A stretch of 64,000 bases of DNA. Source: Ignavibacteriota bacterium (GTDB lineage: Bacteria > Bacteroidota > Ignavibacteria > SZUA-365). Positions 52,440 through 62,405 of the stretch are shown here, piece by piece; within the stretch, counting starts at the first letter, position 1; every line of letters starts with the position of its first letter. The notes beneath the pieces are model-generated. The model worked only from the letters and a program-made list of their open reading frames with translations. It was not told the origin of the DNA and ran no database searches. The DNA lies in the NCBI GenBank assembly GCA_016218045.1, contig JACRFB010000072.1, positions 124,001 to 188,000 of the forward strand, written 5' to 3'. The position numbers and the translations under genes were made by a program.

Positions 52440-55400
52440 CTAAAGCTGCAATTGAAGCGGCGCGGCAACGATGATACTTGTCCCGGCTTCGAGGGCCGAA
52501 CGGAGCTGGAAACGTCCTCCGTATGACTCTATCCTCTCGCGCATGGTAATCAGGCCCCAGCCGGACCTGTCGTTGGGCCTCGGAGGCGTTTCGGCGGAAA
52601 ATCCGATTCCATCGTCACTGATGACGAGTGTGCAGGTGGATGCGTCGATGGTCAGGTGCAATCGTGCGTGTGATGCACGCGCATGTTTCATGACGTTATG
52701 CAACGCTTCCTGTGCGATACGGAAGAAAGCGGTCTCGAGTCCCGAATCGACGCGTCCTGGATGCGCGGATGTATCGGCGACAAATTCGACGGGGATGCCT
52801 ATCCGCTGCGACATCACTCCCGCGTACCAGCTCAGCGCGGTCTCGAGTCCGTAGTCGTCGAGCATCGAGGGACGCAGAGCCGTCATGATGTTGCGCGTTT
52901 TGTCTACGGTTTCCTCGACCAGCCGCAGCGATTCCTCGAGACGTTTGCCGACCCTTTCGAGCGAGTCCGGCAGGAGTTGATTCCTCACGATGTTGAGGTT
53001 AAGCAGCAGTCCGGTGAGATTCTGCCCCACGTCGTCGTGCAATTCGCGGGAGAGTGCGCGGCGTTCGGCCTCCTCGGTTTCGGCGAGGCGCGTACTCAAG
53101 GTGCGGAGTTGCTCGTTGTATTCTTGCAGGCGTTCGGCGGCCTCCTTCTGATCGGTGACGTCACGCGCCACGGCAAACACGAGCGCCTCGTCGACCAGCG
53201 GTACTGCATTCCAGGAGAGCCAGCGAAATTTTCCATCACGCGTCCGATACCTGTTGATGAATCCCCTGACTGTTTGCCCCGCACCAAGATTCTGCATCGC
53301 TCCAAGCGTCGAGTCGAGATCGTCCTCATGCACCAGTTCGCTGAATCGTGTGCCGACAATGTGGCTCATCGGCCGTCCGGTCAACAATTCCCACGCTTTG
53401 TTCACGAGTCTGAGCCGGTTGTCGAAGTCGGCCACGCAGAGCAGATCCTCGGTCATTGCGAAAAAATGTTCGCGGTCGCGTTCGAGCACACGCTGTGCCG
53501 TCACATCCATCGAGATTCCGCCCAGCATCATGCCTCCGCCGGGATGCGGGATGGGAAACTTGTAGCTCTGAAATATCCGTTTTTGCCCGTCCAGCGTCAT
53601 GCTCTCTTCCGCGATCATGGGCAAGTGTGTCTGGAACATCTTTGCATCGTTTACATCAAACTCCGCCGCGGCGTCGGGTGGATACATCTCCCGATTAGTC
53701 TTGTTCAACATCGACGTGATGGGCGTGTGAAAGAGATCCGCGAAGCTCCTGCTGACAAACACGTGTCTGCCGTCCGCATCCTTGATATAGGCGAAACCCG
53801 GGAGGTGATCCATGAACAATTGGAATCGCTGCCTGCTCGCGCGCAATTCCTCCTCCGCGCGCCGTTGGGCGTCTATGTCGGTGTGTGTCCCGAGCATACG
53901 AAGCGGCGCGCCCTGCGCATCGCGTTCTACAATGGCGCCGAGCGACAGTATCCATTTCCAATCACCACTGGCCATGCGCTGTCGGAATTCAACACGGTAT
54001 TCCGGGATCTCTCCGGCGATATATGCGCGGTACGTGGTGGCGCAGACCTCACGGTCGTCGGGATGCAAGCGATCGATCCAGGCATCGTTCGTTTCACGGA
54101 AGGTGGAGGGATCGTACCCAAGCATTTTGGCGTATTCCTCGTTCACCACCGCATCACCGGTTTGTACGTTCAGATCGTACAAGCCCTGGTTCGATGCGCG
54201 CAAGGCGAGACGCAGTCGTTCCTCCGCGACAAAGAGCGCCCTCTCCGATTCGATACGTGCGGTGATGTCGATATGTGTGCCGATGAGCCGCCACGGCCGT
54301 CCACCCTCCTCGTCGGGAACGACTGCACCCATCGACAGAAGCCAGATATATGCGCCGGATGCAGTGCGGAGCCGGTATTCCATCGAGTACTCCTGCTTCG
54401 CGCCTGAGGCGCATGCCTCGAACACGGAGAGCACATGCCGACTGTCCTCGGGGTGAATAAGTATACGCCACTCGTCGATGGAATAGACAAACGTCGCCGG
54501 ATCGTGACCGAGCATGCGCACATATTCGTCGCTCACGAAGGCCTCGCCTGTCCGCATGTCCACGTCGAACATTCCTTGTTTTGTTGCACGCAAGGCAAGG
54601 CGCAGCCGCTCCTCCGCGTGCCTGAGCGCGTCTTCCGATCTGAGCCGCTGCTTCTCGAGTTTCCGCGCCTGCAGTGCGAGCGAGATGTCGGAGGTAAGAT
54701 CGCGAAGCAGGGCAAGCTCCTGTTCGTCGAAGAACTGCCGCTCCGTCGAATAGATCGAGATGGCACCGGCGACTTCGCCATCAATGATGAGCGGGAGCGC
54801 CGCCGCGGAACGCACACCGGTCGCAACAATGTGTTCCCTCCACACCTGCAAGTGGGGATCCTCGACATCGATTACGGACACAACCGTTCTGCCCTCCCTC
54901 AGAGCCACACCCGTGGGCCCCATTGCGGTCGTACCCACCTCGATCGTGATTGGAGCGGCGCGCTCAAGAACCTGCCTGAATCCGTGTGATGCAACCCTGT
55001 GCGCGGTGTTCGTCGTTGCGTCGCGCAGCGATATCATTGAAATCGCAAAACCTCCTTCTTCAACAAGGATGCGAGCGGTTTCGTTAAAAATCTCCTGCTC
55101 GTCGACCGCGCGCACAACCAGGCGGTTGATCGAGCTGAGCACGGTGTACAGACGGTTGAGCTGTGCAATGCGCAATTCGGCACGTTTCCGTTCGGTGATA
55201 TCGCGGATGATCCCCTGCAGGAACATCCTGTCGCCGCTCGTAATGCGGCGCGTACTCACCTCCACGGGGATTTCCGTGCCTGATTTTGTGAGGTGCACCG
55301 TTTCGAAAATCGCACCGTCGTGATCGAGCGTTTGACGAACATCCCTGAGAAGCTGCTCGTGCGTGCGGGGCGCTCTGATGGCGCGGAGATTCATATTGCG

Positions 55401-56561
55401 CATTTCGGATTCGGAATACCCGTACATCGCCAGCGCTTTGTCATTGAACTCGACGATGTTCATGTCCGTGTCAACGAGCCACATCGCATCGTTCGCATGT
55501 TTGATGAGGTTCTCGTAATGGAGCCGGAGGGCCTGACGTTCCCGCTCGTCGTTGAGCTGTGCCTGGTAAAATTGCGCCTTCTGGCGGGCGAAAAAGAAAA
55601 GCAGCATGGCACCGGCGCTGATCACAAGACCCAGTACATGAATGTAGATCATTATCTTTTGCCGCTGGAGATCACCGAAGATTTCTCCTTCGGACACAGA
55701 AGCCGCGAGCGTCCATGCGGTGCCATGAACCGGCGTGAGCGCCGCCATCACCGGTTCGCCATATGTGTCCAGTCCGCGCATGATTCCGCGCGCGCCTGTT
55801 GCCGCGCGTACTACCGGATTGGTGGTGTCCCTCAAAGAATACACAGTCTCGGAAGGTCGGTTTTCCGAACTCGTAGCGGTAATCACGAACGCTGAATCGT
55901 TGTTCCTCGTCTCCGCGATGCTGCATTGGGCGGTGTTCGAAGGAACAGGCCAGAATCTCACGATCGGCAACAACTCCTTCGCGGGATCGATCACCATGGC
56001 GTACGATCCGACCCATCGCCGGTCGATCTTCTCATCCATATACAAGGGCACAAAAAGCACGATCCGTGTGCGTCCAAGTGAATCGTATCTGTGTTCACCG
56101 AAGGCGATTTCTCCACGGCGAGCGACTCGCACGAGATCACTGCGTGTCCGGCGGCTGGCAATTCCGCGATGCGGACTCGTGGAGAAGAGTGTGCGACCTA
56201 GCGTATCAAACAGAATGATGTGCGAATAATGTCCATTCGCGAACATCGGCATGACGATAGGGTGGACGTCGTGCGTGATGAATCGTTGGAGTTTGTTGAC
56301 ATTTCCTTCGGCAAGACTCTCCCTGCCTTTCGTATTACGCGACAGGAATCGCGCATCCCCCAGACGTTCCTCATACCAGCCCCGGATTTGCTGTTCCTTT
56401 TGTTCCGCAATAATTGTCAGTTGCGTCCGGGCATTGTGTTCCGTGTTCTCGGTCAGCCATTCGGCATAGAGCATACCGGCCACAACACTGCCGAGAACAA
56501 ACAATGTGAACACCGCAAGCATACCGAGGCCGACACGATCAAAGGGTACTTTTCCGGGCAT
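52440..56561 (-). CDS. Large membrane sensor histidine kinase: five PAS domains, GAF, HisKA_3
   Basis: Start chosen at the ATG with GGAGG 6 bases upstream; the longer frame adds seven residues. One N-terminal helix (about residues 9-33), a periplasmic sensor region, and a second helix near 310-330 form the input. Then PAS (about 350-470), GAF (475-630), PAS (650-770), PAS (785-900), PAS (905-1030), PAS (1030-1150). HisKA_3 has ALSRELHDDVGQ with His near 1173, and the ATPase has NVMKHARASHAR and GWGLITMRERIESYGG. This is the NarX/DegS type, expected to phosphorylate the NarL regulator beside it. 1373 residues. Signals are unknown. Confidence 0.94.
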   Translation of the reverse strand: MPGKVPFDRVGLGMLAVFTLFVLGSVVAGMLYAEWLTENTEHNARTQLTIIAEQKEQQIRGWYEERLGDARFLSRNTKGRESLAEGNVNKLQRFITHDVHPIVMPMFANGHYSHIILFDTLGRTLFSTSPHRGIASRRTRSDLVRVARRGEIAFGEHRYDSLGRTRIVLFVPLYMDEKIDRRWVGSYAMVIDPAKELLPIVRFWPVPSNTAQCSIAETRNNDSAFVITATSSENRPSETVYSLRDTTNPVVRAATGARGIMRGLDTYGEPVMAALTPVHGTAWTLAASVSEGEIFGDLQRQKIMIYIHVLGLVISAGAMLLFFFARQKAQFYQAQLNDERERQALRLHYENLIKHANDAMWLVDTDMNIVEFNDKALAMYGYSESEMRNMNLRAIRAPRTHEQLLRDVRQTLDHDGAIFETVHLTKSGTEIPVEVSTRRITSGDRMFLQGIIRDITERKRAELRIAQLNRLYTVLSSINRLVVRAVDEQEIFNETARILVEEGGFAISMISLRDATTNTAHRVASHGFRQVLERAAPITIEVGTTAMGPTGVALREGRTVVSVIDVEDPHLQVWREHIVATGVRSAAALPLIIDGEVAGAISIYSTERQFFDEQELALLRDLTSDISLALQARKLEKQRLRSEDALRHAEERLRLALRATKQGMFDVDMRTGEAFVSDEYVRMLGHDPATFVYSIDEWRILIHPEDSRHVLSVFEACASGAKQEYSMEYRLRTASGAYIWLLSMGAVVPDEEGGRPWRLIGTHIDITARIESERALFVAEERLRLALRASNQGLYDLNVQTGDAVVNEEYAKMLGYDPSTFRETNDAWIDRLHPDDREVCATTYRAYIAGEIPEYRVEFRQRMASGDWKWILSLGAIVERDAQGAPLRMLGTHTDIDAQRRAEEELRASRQRFQLFMDHLPGFAYIKDADGRHVFVSRSFADLFHTPITSMLNKTNREMYPPDAAAEFDVNDAKMFQTHLPMIAEESMTLDGQKRIFQSYKFPIPHPGGGMMLGGISMDVTAQRVLERDREHFFAMTEDLLCVADFDNRLRLVNKAWELLTGRPMSHIVGTRFSELVHEDDLDSTLGAMQNLGAGQTVRGFINRYRTRDGKFRWLSWNAVPLVDEALVFAVARDVTDQKEAAERLQEYNEQLRTLSTRLAETEEAERRALSRELHDDVGQNLTGLLLNLNIVRNQLLPDSLERVGKRLEESLRLVEETVDKTRNIMTALRPSMLDDYGLETALSWYAGVMSQRIGIPVEFVADTSAHPGRVDSGLETAFFRIAQEALHNVMKHARASHARLHLTIDASTCTLVISDDGIGFSAETPPRPNDRSGWGLITMRERIESYGGRFQLRSALEAGTSIIVAAPLQLQL

Positions 56562-57059
56562 GACCCGCCTCCATGGTCTCAATCATCGTTCGCGGAAACA
56601 CGCCGGCTGCTCACTCCGCGGGCAGTTGCGTCCTGCCGCGCGAAATATACTCGATGCACACATCCACAGCCACGACAGACACGAAAAATCGCCGACACGG
56701 CCCGCTGTGCACTCCCTATCGCGAGCTGCGATATTTTCCTTCTCAGCGCGGGAATTTCATAATTTTTTCTCATAGGGCAGTCTTAATTGCCGCAGAAACA
56801 ATGATTTACATTGCAGTCTGAGGCAAACAGCAATAAAACGATAATAATGTTCTGTTTAACTCCTATTCACCGCTCGGCATGTTTTTTGAATGTTGTGCGG
56901 GTGCGATATAAGCCGCGTTAGAATGTGTGGGTGGGCCCACGATGGAACACGCTGCGCCGCGTGTCCGGAGTCCGGTTCCAGATAGAGCGAGTATGATAGT
57001 TCGCCACGAAGGACATGGGTTGTTCTGATACAGATTGCCACACACAAACGGAGGTTAAC
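56562..57059. other. Divergent intergenic region between kinase and beta-helix gene
   Basis: No gene is seen. The part at 56750-56880 is AT-rich, which fits a divergent promoter region. GGAGG lies 5 bases before the beta-helix gene start at 57060. No repeated word array is present here. Confidence 0.65.
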
Positions 57060-58916
57060 ATGAGGCGCGGTTTCAGTTTGGTATTCCTTCTGCTGATGGC
57101 ATGCACATGCGAAGGGATCTATGCAGCAACGTGGTATGTGAATTCATCCACAGGAGATGATGTCACGGGCAATGGTTCCGCAGGCGCCCCTTGGCGCACC
57201 ATCACCAAGGGTATATCGATGGCCGCCAACGGAGACATTATCGACATTACGGGTACATTTACCGGTGAAGGCAGTGCAACGACAGGAATCAGTTTCAACA
57301 AACGCGTGACGATTCAGGGGCACGGCGCAGGCGTCACCATTGTACAGGCGGCAGCCACGCGGAACACCGCGAATCGAAGAGTCTTCTCGGTGGATCTCGG
57401 CGGACTGGCAAACGTCGCATACCTGAAATCGCTGACCGTCCGATACGGACGTCACACTTCCGGCACATACGGCGCGGGAGGGATCACAATCAACAACGGC
57501 ACCCTGAACGTCGACGGCTGCTCGATCGAGGAGAACGATCTCGCTGTTTCGAGCAGCACATATTACGGCGGGGGAGGGATTATGGTGCATGATTACGGGA
57601 AACTGATCATGACCAATTCCTCCATCCGCAACAACACCGCGTCGATTGCTCTGTATGGTGCGGCCGGAGTGTATTTCCACTCATACTACGCGGAAGCACC
57701 GGGCAGCTTCACCAACTGCACGATCTCCGGTAATGCTGCGACGTACACGTACAGTTTCGATTTCGACAAGGATTACGCGGGGGTGGCTGGTGGTATCAGC
57801 AATTGGTGGAGCAACGGCCTCACCCTCACCAACTGTACCGTCTCTCACAACTCGACCACAAACGACGCCGGCGGGTTGCTTCTCTCGAGGTCCACAACAC
57901 TCACGAACTGTACTATCGCCCACAACAGCGCGGGTGACAAGGGCGGCGGTGTCGTCATGTACGGATCGAACATGGTCACGATGAAGAACACGATTCTCGC
58001 CGAGAACAGCTCGGTGAACGAAACCACCAGCAAGGATTTTTCGCGCTACAACAACACCGGCTCGGTGGTCGACAACGGGTATAACATTGTCGAGTACAGC
58101 ACCTACTCCTTTGCGGCCGCAGGTGATCTGACGGGCAATCAGGCAAACCTCAATCTGAGCGGCACGCTCGAAATCAACTACGCGACCAACGGGGTGTATA
58201 CCCTGAAACTCAGCAGCGGCAGTGTTGCGATCAATGCCGGAGCCACGGGTACAAACGGCAGTGTCAGCGTTCCAACCACCGATGAGCGCGGGGCACCCCG
58301 CAACGGCGCGACGGATATGGGCGCGTATGAATACTGGGACGATAACGGCACGATGCCCGTCGAGCTTACCACCTTCACCGCGCACCGCGTCTTCGACAGA
58401 GTGACACTCACATGGACGACCGCCACGGAAAGGAATAATCTCGGTTTCCAGGTTCAGCGGAGACGGAATATGGACTGGACCGATCTGTGCTTTATTCCCG
58501 GGGCTGGGACCAGCAATCACACGCGCACGTACACCTATGTCGACCAGCCGGACGATGCTCACGCCGGACATCTCGCGTACCGGCTCATTCAGCGTGACCG
58601 CGACGGCACCGAGACGTACTCCGATGTCGTGGAACTCGCCGCGGATCGTCTGGCGGCAACATCCCTCGAGCAAAACTCGCCGAATCCGTTCATGCCTTCG
58701 ACACAAATCCGCTTCACACTGCCGGAGCCGTCGTATGTAACGCTCGTGGTGACTGACGCGCTCGGCCGCATCGTCGCAACTCCGGCCCTCGGATTGTATG
58801 ACGCAGGCACACATACCGCCCGGTTTGAGGCGGCGCATTTGCCCGTCGGCATCTACAATTACACGCTCACAACACCCGCGGGCGTCACAACTCGACAGTG
58901 CATCCTGGCGCGATAA
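57060..58916 (+). CDS. Right-handed beta-helix surface protein with T9SS domain
   Basis: GGAGG is 5 bases before the ATG; signal peptide ends EGIYAATWYV. Residues 25-430 have Pel-like and choice-of-anchor-Q repeats: GSAGAPWRTITKGIS opens the domain, and then NNGTLNVDGCSI, SSIRNNTAS, NCTISGNAA and NCTVSHNST step through the coils. A beta domain near 435-540 (PVELTTFTAHRVFDRVTLTWTTATE) precedes the T9SS domain (SPNPFMPSTQIRF, LPVGIYNYTLTT). The family includes pectate lyase-like enzymes and adhesins; no catalytic motif is clear, so a binding role is as likely. 618 residues. Confidence 0.9.
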   Translation: MRRGFSLVFLLLMACTCEGIYAATWYVNSSTGDDVTGNGSAGAPWRTITKGISMAANGDIIDITGTFTGEGSATTGISFNKRVTIQGHGAGVTIVQAAATRNTANRRVFSVDLGGLANVAYLKSLTVRYGRHTSGTYGAGGITINNGTLNVDGCSIEENDLAVSSSTYYGGGGIMVHDYGKLIMTNSSIRNNTASIALYGAAGVYFHSYYAEAPGSFTNCTISGNAATYTYSFDFDKDYAGVAGGISNWWSNGLTLTNCTVSHNSTTNDAGGLLLSRSTTLTNCTIAHNSAGDKGGGVVMYGSNMVTMKNTILAENSSVNETTSKDFSRYNNTGSVVDNGYNIVEYSTYSFAAAGDLTGNQANLNLSGTLEINYATNGVYTLKLSSGSVAINAGATGTNGSVSVPTTDERGAPRNGATDMGAYEYWDDNGTMPVELTTFTAHRVFDRVTLTWTTATERNNLGFQVQRRRNMDWTDLCFIPGAGTSNHTRTYTYVDQPDDAHAGHLAYRLIQRDRDGTETYSDVVELAADRLAATSLEQNSPNPFMPSTQIRFTLPEPSYVTLVVTDALGRIVATPALGLYDAGTHTARFEAAHLPVGIYNYTLTTPAGVTTRQCILAR

Positions 58917-58946
58917 CGCGTCGCTGATACCGCACCCGATGCACAC

Positions 58947-59002
58947 ACCGGTGCTGCGGGCCCTGTCGAAACACGGCAGCGCCCGAGCACCGGTTGTTTT
59001 TT
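58947..59002 (+). terminator. Terminator of the beta-helix gene
   Basis: ACCGGTGCT (58947-58955) pairs with AGCACCGGT (58986-58994), with extra pairing between GCGGGC and GCCCG inside, and ends in TTGTTTTTT. Confidence 0.85.
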
Positions 59003-59102
59003 AATGTGGCTGCACGGACATTTCGCTCCATCATTCGTCCTGTTCCCGCGCGGTATCGTCCGCGTGGCACGTCGCCTCTCATCCGGCCTCATGGAGAAGC
59101 TC

Positions 59103-59951
59103 ATGCGTCCTCGCCCCAGCATCATTCTCGCACTGCTTTACGCTGCGTTCCTTGCGCCGGCGTTCGCGCAGGAATATTCCTTCACCTATACGGCGCCGCA
59201 GACAGGCCAGCAGCGTACACAGGCCGTGTCGATGAAAATGTCGCTGGGCTTCCAGGTGGAGGAAGGCACGGAGAGCAGCGAGATGCAGTTCGGAACCACG
59301 ATGAAAATGAAAAAGACGGAATCGATCGTGACGGTGGACGGCAGCAGATGGCGCTCGCTGCGTGTTGTGTATCATGAGTACGACATGAAAAACGAGGCGC
59401 CGATGGAGATGGAGGGGAAGGAAAAACCCGAGCCCGCGCTCGGTATTCTGTATCTCCTCACCATGACTGACTCGCTCACAATCACACGCGACGACAGTGT
59501 GCCTCTGACCATCGCCGAGCGCGCCTTCCTCGAGTCGGAATACACGGATACCGAGATGGACCGCGGTTTGGCGCGCGCGCTGAACGGCAAAACCCTCAAG
59601 GTGGGCGACAGTATCGCTCTGTCGGCCGACATGGCAGAAGGACTCATCAGTTCACTCCCGAACGCGGATACAAGCGGAGTCCGCAGCTTCTCGATTCACC
59701 TGCGCGAGGTTGTCACGCGCGAGGGCAGGCAGTACGGTCGTTTCGAGATGTTCCTCGATTTTTTTCGCGATGAAGAACCCGCCGCCTTCCAAATGAAGTT
59801 GCAGGGTGAAACACTTGTCGATGTACAGACCTGCAGGCCTGCAAGCATGAAAATTTCCGGGCCGATCGATTTTGTCGTTGCCGCAGAGGGTGTGTCGCTG
59901 AACGGTCACGGAACTCTCGAGACAGAAGGCGCCTTCGAGTATCGTCCCTGA
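59103..59951 (+). CDS. Secreted protein of unknown function
   Basis: GGAG 6 bases upstream selects MRPRPSIILALLYAAFLAPAFAQ, a signal peptide with cleavage after FAQ. The mature 260 residues are Thr-, Met- and Glu-rich and form a single domain with repeated beta strands (for example KMKKTESIVTVDGSRWRSL and GQYGRFEMFL-like strands). No T9SS sorting domain and no lipobox, so it is probably periplasmic. I do not recognise the family. It is followed by amrS after 126 bp. Confidence 0.7.
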   Translation: MRPRPSIILALLYAAFLAPAFAQEYSFTYTAPQTGQQRTQAVSMKMSLGFQVEEGTESSEMQFGTTMKMKKTESIVTVDGSRWRSLRVVYHEYDMKNEAPMEMEGKEKPEPALGILYLLTMTDSLTITRDDSVPLTIAERAFLESEYTDTEMDRGLARALNGKTLKVGDSIALSADMAEGLISSLPNADTSGVRSFSIHLREVVTREGRQYGRFEMFLDFFRDEEPAAFQMKLQGETLVDVQTCRPASMKISGPIDFVVAAEGVSLNGHGTLETEGAFEYRP

Positions 59952-60077
59952 CACGGCGCCGGCTCCATACACCGTCGCGGCGTGACCGAACTTGCCGCCC
60001 GAAGTATACTGTGTCGTCGCCGCAGGGATGAGGAATGATCCAATAATACTTTCGCGGACCATGCTCCGCTCGCGATC

Positions 60078-61154
60078 ATGAATCCTGTACCCCACATCGC
60101 GCGACACTGGCACAGACACGGATCCGATTCCGTGCAGTGTGACGTGTGTCCACGGGAATGTGTCATGCGCCCGGGGCAGCGCGGACTGTGTTTCGTACGT
60201 ATGAACAACAACGGAGTGCTTGTGCTCGACACGTACGGGCGCAGCAGCGGATTCTGCATCGATCCTGTCGAGAAGAAACCGCTGTACCACTTCCTGCCTG
60301 GCAGCGCCGTTCTCTCGTTCGGCACTGCGGGCTGCAATCTCACCTGCCGATTCTGTCAGAACTGGGATATCAGCACATCACGCACCATCGACACCGCGGG
60401 GACGCCTGCGACCCCGGCCGCGATTGCCGCCGCGGCGGATCAGCACGGATGCAGGAGTGTCGCGTACACGTACAATGATCCGGTGGTGTTCCTCGAATAC
60501 GCGACCGCCACCGCCCTCGCGTGCCGCGCCCGCGGGATCAGAAACATCGCGGTCACCGCCGGGTACATCACACAGGGAGCGCGCGAGGATTTGTTTTCCT
60601 GCATGGACGCCGCGAATGTGGATCTCAAGTCGTTCTCGCCGGATTTCTATTCCCGTCAATGCGGAGGCGCACTGTCGGTTGTGAAGGACACGCTCCGCTA
60701 TCTGCGGATCCGGACAAACGTCTGGCTCGAGATCACCACATTGCTGATCCCGGAGCTCAACGACGACCCGTTCGAAATACGCGCTCTCGTGGATTGGATC
60801 GCCTCAGAACTCGGACTCGATGTACCGCTGCATTTCACCGCCTTCCATCCCGATTACCGCATGCGCGACCGCCCCGCGACATCGATCACAACGCTGCGCC
60901 GCGCGTACGACATCGCACGCGAACGAGGGCTGTACCACGTGTACATCGGCAACATTCGCGACATCGAAGGATCGACCACCTCGTGTCACACCTGCGGCCA
61001 CACACTTATCCGTCGCGAGGCCTACGACATCACCGTCTGGCAACTCGATGCGCAGGGCGCCTGCCCGAAATGCGGGACGCGCTGCGCGGGAATCTTGGAT
61101 GCGCGGCCCGGCTCATGGGGATCAAGACGGGCGCCGATAACCATCCCTTCCTGA
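60078..61154 (+). CDS. amrS: AmmeMemoRadiSam system radical SAM enzyme AmrS
   Basis: The radical SAM cluster motif CNLTCRFCQNWDIS is near residue 86. CDVCPRECVMRPGQRGLC opens the protein, TYNDPVVFLEY is near residue 133, and a second Cys set (CHTCGHTL, then CPKCGTRCAGIL) lies near the C-terminus, as in the AmrS family. The PGSWGSRR ending is family-like. It belongs to the AmmeMemoRadiSam system with an AMMECR1 protein and a Memo dioxygenase, neither of which is in this window. The reaction is not established. 358 residues. Confidence 0.92.
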   Translation: MNPVPHIARHWHRHGSDSVQCDVCPRECVMRPGQRGLCFVRMNNNGVLVLDTYGRSSGFCIDPVEKKPLYHFLPGSAVLSFGTAGCNLTCRFCQNWDISTSRTIDTAGTPATPAAIAAAADQHGCRSVAYTYNDPVVFLEYATATALACRARGIRNIAVTAGYITQGAREDLFSCMDAANVDLKSFSPDFYSRQCGGALSVVKDTLRYLRIRTNVWLEITTLLIPELNDDPFEIRALVDWIASELGLDVPLHFTAFHPDYRMRDRPATSITTLRRAYDIARERGLYHVYIGNIRDIEGSTTSCHTCGHTLIRREAYDITVWQLDAQGACPKCGTRCAGILDARPGSWGSRRAPITIPS

Positions 61155-61303
61155 GCGCGGCACTCCGCGCCATAATACGCGGTGAGCACGTGTCGATAGG
61201 AACCGACGGACCCGGACGCGTGTTGTAATACATGCCTCCCGCCGTCACATCCTTCACGCCGCCCCCTGCCTCACGGGGCGTACACGTTTGCGAAGCACAA
61301 AAG

Positions 61304-62389
61304 ATGCACACAATCGAGAATTCATTCGCGACCCCGCCCGAGGGCCGTGGCCAACACAACGGCGGATTGCGTGAGGCGATCCTGTCGACACTGTTGTACT
61401 ACGATATTTTTGCGTATCCGCTCACGGAATCGGAACTGGATGTGCTGCTGCATCGTGAAGCGCGGGGTGTGTTGACAGATGCCCTGCATACAGCCGTCCG
61501 TACCGGGGAGGTGTACACCGATGGCGCGTATTACGGGATGACCCGCGACATTGAGGCGAACGTGCGGCGCAGACACTCGATGGAGCGTTACGCGCGGAGG
61601 CATTGGATCGCGGCGAGGATCATGACACACGTGATCAAGCGCTGCCCTTTTGTTCGTGCCGTTATGATCACCGGCACTCTGAGTAAAAACCTGAGCGCCC
61701 CCGCGCTCGACATCGACTATTTCATTGTGACGGATCCCGGCCGGCTGTGGATCGCGCGGAGTTTCCTGACAGTATTCAAAAAGCTGTTTCTCTTCAACAG
61801 CAGAAAGTACTTCTGCCTGAATTATTTCGTCGCCACCGACGCTCTCGCTATTCCCGATAGAAATGTCTTTACCGCGACTGAGATCGCCCATGTGAAGGTG
61901 CTGCACGGTGCGGAATGGTACCGGACTTTTGTGGCTGCAAACGCATGGCTCGGACATTTCCTTCCGCGATGGTCCGCCGAGAACATGCCGCAGGTGCCTT
62001 CGAACGACCGGCGCAGTATCCTCGCACGCCTCGCGGAGCTTCCTTTTCTCGGAGACGCCGGAGCGAGGCTGGACCTGCGCCTGATGCGCGGCTGGGCGAA
62101 GATGTGGAAGCGGCGTTATCCGGAACTGTCCGACGAAAAACGAAATACGCTGTTTCGAGTGGACCGTTCCGTCTCGCGGGCGCATGGACCGGATTTTCAG
62201 ACGCGCATCCTCAGCGCCTACGAGGAGCGCTGCGCGCGCCACAGTGTCAGCGCCGCGGCGCCGCTGTCGGAGGAATCGGTTGTGTTTGCAGCGGATCACA
62301 CACGCCCGACATCCGCGCCCGAACTCCGTCACTCCGGAATACAGGACGCCGGCTTCGATCCGTACGTCCTTCCGCTCGGCAGTGCCTGA
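61304..62389 (+). CDS. Nucleotidyltransferase-like protein next to radical SAM genes
   Basis: The core resembles a minimal nucleotidyltransferase: MITGTLSKNLSAPALDIDYFIVT carries the G[ST]x motif and the DID carboxylates. It is followed by RLWIARSFLTVFKKL and RKYFCLNYFVATDAL, conserved in a group of proteins encoded next to B12-binding radical SAM genes. The start at MHTIENSF is preferred; an upstream in-frame ATG adds 24 Pro-rich residues. It ends 16 bases before a B12-type radical SAM gene. It may transfer a nucleotide to a lipid or glycan intermediate, but that is inference. Confidence 0.72.
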   Translation: MHTIENSFATPPEGRGQHNGGLREAILSTLLYYDIFAYPLTESELDVLLHREARGVLTDALHTAVRTGEVYTDGAYYGMTRDIEANVRRRHSMERYARRHWIAARIMTHVIKRCPFVRAVMITGTLSKNLSAPALDIDYFIVTDPGRLWIARSFLTVFKKLFLFNSRKYFCLNYFVATDALAIPDRNVFTATEIAHVKVLHGAEWYRTFVAANAWLGHFLPRWSAENMPQVPSNDRRSILARLAELPFLGDAGARLDLRLMRGWAKMWKRRYPELSDEKRNTLFRVDRSVSRAHGPDFQTRILSAYEERCARHSVSAAAPLSEESVVFAADHTRPTSAPELRHSGIQDAGFDPYVLPLGSA

Positions 62390-62405
62390 ACGTCGGCGAA
62401 CCCGT

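Noticed and set aside
52683-54407. Plus-strand open frame opposite the multi-PAS kinase
   Set aside because: Shadow; the kinase motifs on the minus strand are decisive.
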